Shown: positions 8,425 through 13,844 of the stretch, in pieces | How the letters are laid out: each line of letters opens with the position of its first letter | How positions within the stretch are numbered: position 1 is the stretch's first letter | From: an uncultured bacterium | GTDB lineage: Bacteria > Bacteroidota > Bacteroidia > Bacteroidales > Bacteroidaceae | Reading direction: 5' to 3' | NCBI GenBank assembly: GCA_946188155.1 | Contig: CAMHUC010000044.1 | Span: 1 to 32,632, forward strand | Length of the DNA: 32,632 nt | The notes under the pieces: model-generated | Seen by the model: only the letters and a program-made list of their open reading frames with translations | What the model was told of the DNA's origin: nothing | The model's database searches: none | Program-made: the position numbers and the translations under genes

Positions 8425-9060
8425 ATGCGTCGCACGCTGCTCATCGTCTCACTGCTCCTGGTCCGTTGCTCACTGCTCCTGGCGCAGACCTTCACGTCTT
8501 CGCCCATCCCCGATTCCGTCTTCCAGCGTATGCAGGGACGCTCCTTCCCTGAAGGTTGCACCATCCTGCGCTCCGACCTCCGCTACCTCCGCCTTTCACA
8601 TGTCGATGCCGAAGGGCGCGAGCACGTAGGCGAGATGGTATGCAATAAGGCCATTGCCCAGGATCTGCTCGACATCTTCCGCGAGCTCTATCGGCAGCGT
8701 TACCCCATCGAGCGCATCCGTCTCATCGACGATTATGAGGCTGTCGACGAACAGTCGATGCGCCACAACAATACCTCCTGCTTCTGCTTCCGTCGCGTCT
8801 CAGGCACCCAGAAGCTCTCCAAGCATGCCCGAGGGATGGCTGTCGACATCAATACCCTTTACAATCCGTACGTCCGTACCGACCGTGATGGGCACCGTAT
8901 CGTGGAGCCTGCCACAGCTACACCCTACGTCGACCGCTCGCGTAACTTTAAATATAAAATCCAGAAGGGCGACCTCCTCCACCGCCTCTTCCTCAAGCAC
9001 GGCTTCACCTGGGGAGGCGCGTGGCGCACCCTGAAGGACTGGCAACATTTTGAGAAGTAA
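8425..9060 (+). CDS. Secreted M15-family peptidoglycan peptidase
   Basis: A 211-residue exported zinc peptidase likely to cut peptide cross-links or stems of peptidoglycan (VanY/endolysin-like L-Ala-D-Glu or D-Ala-D-Ala type). A signal peptide covers about residues 1-21, ending LLLAQ. Zinc ligands fit SKHARGMAVDIN (His and Asp, around residue 133-140) and the final His in DWQHFEK. The gene follows the histidine kinase by 5 nt, so one message is likely, which makes envelope stress a reasonable guess for the signal. The signal-peptide DNA contains a 21-bp direct repeat (CACTGCTCCTGG twice), possibly a worn heptamer repeat. Confidence 0.85.
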   Translation: MRRTLLIVSLLLVRCSLLLAQTFTSSPIPDSVFQRMQGRSFPEGCTILRSDLRYLRLSHVDAEGREHVGEMVCNKAIAQDLLDIFRELYRQRYPIERIRLIDDYEAVDEQSMRHNNTSCFCFRRVSGTQKLSKHARGMAVDINTLYNPYVRTDRDGHRIVEPATATPYVDRSRNFKYKIQKGDLLHRLFLKHGFTWGGAWRTLKDWQHFEK

Positions 9061-9166
9061 TCATGAAAGGCCTAAGGTAACCGCTAAACGAAGTGCTGAC
9101 ACTCGGCGTGATCCTCTCGTCAAAGCCATAACCGACAAAAACCTGTAAGGGAAAGGAGTCGATGTC
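9061..9166 (-). pseudogene. Possible protein remnant in frame with the small ORF
   Basis: Just beyond the stop of the 40-codon frame, the same leftward frame continues open for about 35 codons with a protein-like sequence (FVGYGFDERITPSVSTS), ending inside the M15 gene. It has no start of its own. It may be the tail of a broken gene separated by a stop codon, or it may be chance; no family was recognised. Confidence 0.25.
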
Positions 9167-9289
9167 TTAGTTTCGTTGGAATATGTCGTACTTTCCCTCC
9201 CTGGCCATCTCGCTGTGAATTTTCTTGGCTCCCCATCCAAACACAATGTGGTAGGTTAGAACCTCTTTCTTACTATACATGCTTATCAT
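9167..9289 (-). CDS. Possible 40-residue protein, unknown
   Basis: A short leftward frame starts MISMYSKKEVLTYHIVFG and ends at 9167. In its favour, a TAnnTTTG promoter box lies about 30 nt upstream (9320-9327), and an AAAGGA site sits 9 nt before the ATG. The composition is balanced and protein-like (GWGAKKIHSEMAREGKYD). No family was recognised, and the open frame beyond the stop suggests it could instead be the front end of a broken gene. A start at the second Met (MYSKK) is equally possible. Confidence 0.4.
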   Translation of the reverse strand: MISMYSKKEVLTYHIVFGWGAKKIHSEMAREGKYDIFQRN

Positions 9290-9319
9290 TTTGCGCAGTC
9301 CTTTTACGTAATCGGGCTG

Positions 9320-9327
9320 CAAAGTTA
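9320..9327 (-). promoter_or_regulatory. Possible promoter -7 box for the small ORF
   Basis: Reads TAACTTTG leftwards, matching TAnnTTTG. No clear TTTG box was found at the usual distance, so this is weaker than the others. Confidence 0.4.
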
Positions 9328-9358
9328 ATATAAAAAGGGGGATTTGCTTGCAAGGCAG

Positions 9359-9431
9359 TTTCTGTGGGTCAGCGCCACTCCGCTGCGCTCGGCCACGCCT
9401 CGCGCCGTTCCGTGGCGCTGACCCACAGAAA
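9359..9431. repeat. Large perfect inverted repeat (hairpin)
   Basis: Two 20-nt arms, 9359-9378 and 9412-9431, are exact reverse complements and enclose a 33-nt GC-rich loop. The arm begins TTTCTGTGGGTCAGCGCC. It lies in the long spacer between the M15 peptidase and GIN lipoprotein genes. It is not followed by a run of T, so it is unlikely to be a simple terminator. The spacer on either side (9432-9730) holds AT-rich sequence with a direct repeat TTTATCTTTTATA and no gene that I can support. Confidence 0.85.
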
Positions 9432-9615
9432 CAAAGCATCCCCTCGTTACCGTTCTCTATAGGCAACCAAGGGGGTTAAATTTCGATTAGCGCAAGGGAA
9501 TCAATTCTTGGGTAGCGTGGGCATGTTTTTATCTTTTATAGTGGAAATCTGGTGCAAATATAGTATTTTATCTTTTATAAAAGACAAAAGTGGCAAAAAT
9601 GTTGCTTCTGTCTAT

Positions 9616-9623
9616 TATATTTG
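9616..9623 (+). promoter_or_regulatory. Candidate -7 box upstream of the GIN lipoprotein gene
   Basis: TATATTTG matches TAnnTTTG, but no TTTG box lies at the proper distance and the leader would be about 105 nt. Weak candidate. Confidence 0.3.
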
Positions 9624-9730
9624 ATGGGGGATGGTCGGACTTTTAGACTTTTGTCCGTCATGTTCTGCAACTTTTGAGGGCTGGGTTACGTCAAAAGGGT
9701 AGAAGCGTAACAAACGAGAAAGGTAAAATC

Positions 9731-10537
9731 ATGAAAGAAATGAAGAAAAGGTATTTATTGGTGGCCGGCCTACTGCTGGCTGCGGGAGTGGTAGTGACAT
9801 CGTGCGTGAGTGAGCTGAGAAAGCTGAGGACAGGCGCTGACGACGGTCCGCAGATGTCGGAGTCGAGACAGCTGACGGGGTTCGAGGAGATAGAAATCAG
9901 CGGGTCGCCGACGGTGTACTACACTCAGGGCGAGAAATTCTCTGTGAAAGTGGTGGGGCCGAAAGGCTATGTGGATGACATACTGACGGAGGTCAAGGGT
10001 AAGACCCTCTCTGTGCGCAATCGGGGCAAAATAGGTATCATCAACATACACAGGGACTTTGACGATGCGGCAGTCTACGTCAGCTCGCCCGACCTGACGG
10101 CTGTCCGCGTACACGGCTCCGGCGACTTCAAGAGTGAGCAGCGGGTGGATACGGACAAGCTGCTAATCGTGCTGCGCGGCTCTGGCGACATCGACTTCAA
10201 GGACATCATCTGCGACCACTGTGCCACGGAGCTGACGGGCTCGGGCGACATCGACATCGACCGTCTGGAGGCCCGCTCGTCGATGGTGACGCTGATAGGC
10301 TCTGGCGACATCGAGGTGAGTCAGTGGAAGGTGACGGATACCGACGTGGCTCTGCGCGGCTCTGGCGACATCGAAGTGAAATTCATGGAGGGCTGCGAGA
10401 AGGCGAAGTGCCAGCTGACGGGCTCGGGCGATATCAGGCTGAGTGGACATTTAGGACAGTATAGTGGAGAAAAGCACGGTTCGGGCGATATCAATATTGA
10501 TAAATTGTCAGTAGAAAACCAAAATATTCAAAAATGA
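9731..10537 (+). CDS. GIN-domain (DUF2807) lipoprotein with GSGD repeats
   Basis: The 268-residue product starts at the ATG at 9731 (MKEMKKRYLL), after a GAGAAAGG site. A lipoprotein signal ends at VVTSC (Cys about residue 22), so it is anchored in a membrane, probably the outer one. The mature part matches the head GIN domain, starting GFEEIEISGSPTVYYTQGE. Seven GSGD[IF] motifs spaced 19-21 residues apart follow, as expected for rungs of a right-handed beta-helix. The family is often labelled a putative auto-transporter adhesin, but its function is unproven. The repeats are also visible as near-identical DNA (GGCTCTGGCGACATCGA). Confidence 0.88.
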   Translation: MKEMKKRYLLVAGLLLAAGVVVTSCVSELRKLRTGADDGPQMSESRQLTGFEEIEISGSPTVYYTQGEKFSVKVVGPKGYVDDILTEVKGKTLSVRNRGKIGIINIHRDFDDAAVYVSSPDLTAVRVHGSGDFKSEQRVDTDKLLIVLRGSGDIDFKDIICDHCATELTGSGDIDIDRLEARSSMVTLIGSGDIEVSQWKVTDTDVALRGSGDIEVKFMEGCEKAKCQLTGSGDIRLSGHLGQYSGEKHGSGDINIDKLSVENQNIQK

Positions 10538-10561
10538 TTTCTGTATCTCCCAAATATTGCC

Positions 10562-10569
10562 TACCTTTG
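10562..10569 (+). promoter_or_regulatory. Promoter -7 box of the nucleotidyltransferase operon
   Basis: TACCTTTG matches TAnnTTTG and lies only 7 nt before the ATG at 10577. A weak TTTC match is near 10538. The transcript should start within about 4 nt of the start codon, so the message would be almost leaderless. Confidence 0.65.
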
Positions 10570-10576
10570 CACCCCA

Positions 10577-11287
10577 ATGAAATATGCAGTGATAGCTGCG
10601 GGCGAAGGATCGAGGCTCGCACAGGAGGGAGTCAGCAGCCCGAAACCTCTGGTGGAGGTGGGCGGCGAAAGGCTGATAGACCGTCTGGTGAGGGTGTTCT
10701 CCCAGAACGGTGCTACGGAGATAGTGGTGATCTGCAATGAGCAGATGACCAGTGTGAGGCAACGGCTGGAGGAACTACAACTGGCGAGCCGTGTGCCACT
10801 GAGATTCATCGTCAAGTCGACCCCCAGCAGCATGCATAGCATGTGGGAGCTGAGCAGGTGGCTTGACGATGAGCCGTTTGTGCTGACCACTGTCGACACC
10901 ATCTTCCGCGAGGAGGAGTTCGGTGCATACGTTGCCGAGTTCCAGCGTCTTGTGGCAGAGGGTGAGGTCGACGGTCTGATGGGCGTGACGGACTATATCG
11001 ACGACGAGAAGCCGCTCTACGTCGATACTGATGAGGCAATGGGTATCACGGCATTCCTGGACCATTGCGATGCCCCGAAGTATATCAGTGGTGGCATCTA
11101 TGGTCTGACGCCGCGTTCGATAGACACGCTCCGGGCGTGCATAGAACGGGGTGAGAGCAGAATGAGGAATTTCCAGCGTGGGCTGATTGCCGATGGGCTC
11201 AGGCTCAGGGCGTGGGTGTTCTCGAAGGTGCTCGACATTGATCATGCGAGTGATATCCTGAAGGCTGAGGAGTTTTTGAGAGATTGA
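10577..11287 (+). CDS. Sugar-phosphate/alcohol nucleotidyltransferase
   Basis: This 236-residue enzyme has the NTP-transferase fold, with the nucleotide-binding signature AAGEGSRL at residues 7-14, then SPKPLVEVGG, and a metal-binding TTVDT near residue 104. It should join CTP or another NTP to a phosphorylated sugar or alcohol. It heads an operon with an ATP-grasp-like gene, a CDP-alcohol phosphatidyltransferase and a HAD phosphatase, which makes a CDP-polyol product a fair inference; the substrate is not shown by sequence. The gene's last codons (LRD and stop) are written by the 8-bp ATTGAGAG repeat that fills the spacer to the next gene. Confidence 0.85.
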   Translation: MKYAVIAAGEGSRLAQEGVSSPKPLVEVGGERLIDRLVRVFSQNGATEIVVICNEQMTSVRQRLEELQLASRVPLRFIVKSTPSSMHSMWELSRWLDDEPFVLTTVDTIFREEEFGAYVAEFQRLVAEGEVDGLMGVTDYIDDEKPLYVDTDEAMGITAFLDHCDAPKYISGGIYGLTPRSIDTLRACIERGESRMRNFQRGLIADGLRLRAWVFSKVLDIDHASDILKAEEFLRD

Positions 11288-11320
11288 GAAATTGAGAGAT
11301 TGAGAGATTGGAAAATTGAG
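11275..11320. repeat. 8-bp tandem repeat (ATTGAGAG) after the nucleotidyltransferase gene
   Basis: About five units, some changed to ATTGAGAA or ATTGGAAA. The array supplies the stop codon of the upstream gene and the probable TTG start of the next. A matching array is at 12125-12156. Confidence 0.85.
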
Positions 11321-12137
11321 GGTGCTGATGATTGAACGGGCTGAGCAGTTCTCGCCTAACTCCGTGGAGAAGGATAGGGCGATACTGGAGGCTGTGGCTG
11401 AGAGGCTGCGGCTGAGGGGCTGTGAGGTCACGACGGTCAGCGAGGTCTCGCTCGGGTCGCACATGGGGTCAGACCCTTTGTGCTTCGCAGGCTTCGCACA
11501 GGAGGGTCAGACCCCGTGTGCGATATTGTCGATGGCGAGGCTGCCGGAGACGCTGGAGTGGCTGAAGGTGCAGGACGCTCGGATCATCAACCGCCCTGAG
11601 GGCGTGGAGAACTGTCGGCGCTCAAGACTGCAGGCCGTGATGGAGCGCATCGGCGTGCCAACGCCCCCCAGGGAGGGCTGCGACGGCTACTGGCTGAAGC
11701 GAGGCGACGGTGCTGCCCAGGGGAAGGACGACGTGGTGTACTGCCAAGACGGCGAGGCGCTGCAACAGGCGATACGACTCATGGAGCAGCGTGGCATCAG
11801 CGACTATACGGTGAGTACACACGTCAGGGGCGACGTGGTGAAGTTCTATGGCGTCAGTCCGGACTTCTTCCGCTACTATTATCCCACGGATGACGGGCAG
11901 ACGAAGTTTGGCGACGAGCTGCACAACGGCACGGCCCACCACTATGCCTTCGATGTTGCCGGCATGCAGCGTGAGGCAGAGCGCTTGGCTGCGGCTGTGG
12001 GTGTGGAGGTGTATGGTGGCGACTGTATCGTGAGGAGCGATGGCAGCTACTGCTTCATCGACTTCAACGACTGGCCCAGTTTTTCGCGTTGTCGCCAGGA
12101 GGCTGCTGATGCGATTGCGGAGAGGTTGAGAGATTGA
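11316..12137 (+). CDS. ATP-grasp-like protein in a CDP-alcohol cluster
   Basis: The 273-residue frame starts at TTG 11316 (RVLMIERAEQF); GTG 11322 and ATG 11328 are other possible starts. The C-terminal third resembles the ATP-grasp fold of RimK or inositol-phosphate kinase relatives, with GGDCIVRSDG followed by FIDFNDWPSF, where Asp and Asn would hold magnesium. A lysine-rich segment (YWLKRGDG) lies mid-protein. It would ligate or phosphorylate a small molecule with ATP; the substrate is unknown. A REP-like palindrome is inserted in frame around residues 49-69. Matching 8-bp repeats stand at both ends of the gene, and the stop codon itself is part of the repeat. Confidence 0.7.
   Translation: MRVLMIERAEQFSPNSVEKDRAILEAVAERLRLRGCEVTTVSEVSLGSHMGSDPLCFAGFAQEGQTPCAILSMARLPETLEWLKVQDARIINRPEGVENCRRSRLQAVMERIGVPTPPREGCDGYWLKRGDGAAQGKDDVVYCQDGEALQQAIRLMEQRGISDYTVSTHVRGDVVKFYGVSPDFFRYYYPTDDGQTKFGDELHNGTAHHYAFDVAGMQREAERLAAAVGVEVYGGDCIVRSDGSYCFIDFNDWPSFSRCRQEAADAIAERLRD
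11460..11520. repeat. REP-like palindrome inside the ATP-grasp gene
   Basis: Arms of 23 and 24 nt (11460-11482 and 11497-11520) pair with few mismatches and each contain GGGTCAGACCC. The loop is 14 nt. It stays in frame and encodes a Gly/Cys-rich segment (SHMGSDPLCFAGFAQEG) that looks foreign to the fold. The GGGTCAGACCC core resembles elements moved by RAYT transposases, and a broken RAYT gene lies at 25.8 kb. Confidence 0.75.
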
Positions 12138-12156
12138 GAGATTGAGAAATTGAAGG
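12125..12156. repeat. 8-bp tandem repeat (ATTGAGAG) after the ATP-grasp gene
   Basis: Four units. As at 11275, the array encodes the last residues (LRD) and stop of the gene before it. Confidence 0.85.
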
Positions 12157-12186
12157 TAAAACATAAGTAATAAGGTAAAAAAAACA

Positions 12187-13104
12187 ATGTTTGAAGGATT
12201 TAGAGAGAAATTGAAGATGTCGATGAAGTCGGAGGACACTGAGGAGTGGCTCGACGTCCACTTCACCCGTCCCATCGGCCTGGCGTTTGCCTTGTTTTGG
12301 AATAAGTTCGATGTTCATCCGAACGTGATAACCATCCTCAGCATCTTCCTGGGAATAGGTGCTGGCTGGATGTTCCACTATACCGACCTGCCGCATAACA
12401 TCTGCGGCGTAGTGCTGCTGATGCTGGCCAACTTCTGCGACTCGACAGACGGACAGATGGCTCGCATGACGGGCAAGAAGACGCTGATAGGACGCATGCT
12501 CGACGGCTTTGCCGGCGACGTGTGGTTCTTCTGCATCTACCTGGCCATCGTGTTCAGACTGTGGAACCAGAACATCCCCGGCACCGACTGGCAGTGGGGC
12601 ATCTGGGCTTTCGTCTACTGCGCTTTCGTGGGCTTCATCGTCCACTCGCCCCAGAGTACGCTCTCGGACTACTACCGGCAGATACACCTCTACTTCCTGC
12701 TGGGCAAGGAGGGCAGCGAGCTGGACAACTACCGTCAGCAGCGCGCCATCTATGAGGGGCTGCCGAAGAGCGACCTGCTGGGCAGGACTTTCTACTACAA
12801 CTATGCCAACTACTGCAAGAAGCAGGAGTCGATGACGCCCAACTTCCAGCGGTTCTTCCCCAAATGGAAGGCATCGACGCAGCCGGAGGATGTCCGTCAG
12901 GAGTTCCTCGCCGGCAGCCGCCCGCTGATGAAGTACACCAACATGCTGACGTTCAACTGCCGTGCCATCACCATCTACGTCACCTGTCTGCTCGACTGCC
13001 CCTGGGTGTATCCTCTGATGGAGCTTACCGTGTTCCAGGCAATGTTTATGTATATGCATAGTACGCATGAGAAACTCTGCCAGAAACTCTCGGCCAAGCT
13101 ATGA
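12187..13104 (+). CDS. CDP-alcohol phosphatidyltransferase
   Basis: An inner-membrane enzyme (305 residues) that swaps CMP on a CDP-linked alcohol or CDP-diacylglycerol for another alcohol, making a phospholipid head group. The family signature is clear: Asp85, Asp88-Gly89, Ala92-Arg93, Gly102 and Asp106. The last catalytic Asp (Asp111) is five residues after Asp106 instead of the usual four. Helices flank this site (about residues 45-80 and 115-165). It sits in an operon with a nucleotidyltransferase and a HAD phosphatase and overlaps the HAD gene by 4 bp (ATGA). Inositol-lipid synthesis is one possible role; a second inositol-lipid route has been proposed for Prevotella. Confidence 0.85.
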   Translation: MFEGFREKLKMSMKSEDTEEWLDVHFTRPIGLAFALFWNKFDVHPNVITILSIFLGIGAGWMFHYTDLPHNICGVVLLMLANFCDSTDGQMARMTGKKTLIGRMLDGFAGDVWFFCIYLAIVFRLWNQNIPGTDWQWGIWAFVYCAFVGFIVHSPQSTLSDYYRQIHLYFLLGKEGSELDNYRQQRAIYEGLPKSDLLGRTFYYNYANYCKKQESMTPNFQRFFPKWKASTQPEDVRQEFLAGSRPLMKYTNMLTFNCRAITIYVTCLLDCPWVYPLMELTVFQAMFMYMHSTHEKLCQKLSAKL

Positions 13105-13844
13105 CCAAGGGCTACATATTCGACTATGGCGGCACGCTCGACACTGGCGGTAATCACTGGGGCAAGGTGATTTGGCACGCATACGAGCGCTGTGGGGTGC
13201 CCGTCACGGAACAGCAGTTCCGTGAGGCATACGTCTGTGCCGAGCGCACGCTGGGGAAGAATCCCATCATACAGCCCGACTTCACCTTCCGCCAGACGCT
13301 GGAGAAGAAATTACAGCTGCAGCTGGAGTTCCTGGATGAAGAATTAAGAATGAAGAATGAAGAATTTGCTACCGCCCTCCCAACTTCGGCGGCAGCAAAT
13401 TCTTCACTCTTCACTCTTCACTCTTCACTCTTATCCGACCTCTACGCCCGTACCAAGGCCGAGACGGCCCGTAGTCGAGAGGTGCTGCTGACCCTGAAAG
13501 GACGCTACCCGATGGTGTTGGTGAGCAACTTCTACGGCAATGTCGGGGTGGTGCTCCGTGAGTTCGGGTTCGACGGAATCTTCCAGAGCATTGTCGAGTC
13601 GGCTGTAGTGGGTGTTCGCAAGCCAGACCCCCGCATCTTCACCCTCGGCGTCGAGGCCTTAGGACTGAAGCCAGAGGAGGTCGTGGTGGTGGGCGATTCT
13701 ATGGACAAGGATATCATACCTGCCCGTAAGGCCGGCTGCCAAACAGTGTGGTTCAAGGGCGAAGGATGGACTGACGAGACTGTCGACGAGAGTCAGGCAG
13801 ATAGAGTAATTACAAGTCTTAGCGAAATACTAAATGGCAGATAA
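13101..13844 (+). CDS. HAD-superfamily phosphatase with an in-frame repeat insert
   Basis: A cytoplasmic phosphatase of the HAD class (247 residues). Motif I is FDYGGTLD, with Gly where most members have the second Asp; motif II is VLVSNF, motif III is VRKPDP, motif IV is VVGDSMDKD. In this operon it would remove phosphate from a polyol or lipid precursor (inference). Residues about 79-112 (from DEELRMKN to SSLLSD) are encoded by a palindromic heptamer repeat and probably lengthen a loop of the cap domain. It overlaps the genes on both sides, by 4 bp and 11 bp. Confidence 0.85.
   Translation: MTKGYIFDYGGTLDTGGNHWGKVIWHAYERCGVPVTEQQFREAYVCAERTLGKNPIIQPDFTFRQTLEKKLQLQLEFLDEELRMKNEEFATALPTSAAANSSLFTLHSSLLSDLYARTKAETARSREVLLTLKGRYPMVLVSNFYGNVGVVLREFGFDGIFQSIVESAVVGVRKPDPRIFTLGVEALGLKPEEVVVVGDSMDKDIIPARKAGCQTVWFKGEGWTDETVDESQADRVITSLSEILNGR
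13338..13434. repeat. Palindromic heptamer repeat inside the HAD gene
   Basis: Arms at 13349-13376 and 13388-13415 are 28 nt each with about three mismatches, around an 11-nt loop; further TTCACTC units extend the right side. The arm is the same unit as 3300-3327. It is read in frame. Confidence 0.85.

Noticed and set aside
9061..9246. 61-codon minus-strand frame over the M15/small-ORF spacer
   Set aside because: It conflicts with the better-supported frame of the 40-codon ORF and has no promoter or ribosome site of its own.
9359..9431. tRNA or riboswitch
   Set aside because: A simple two-arm hairpin without the side arms or conserved bases of known RNAs.
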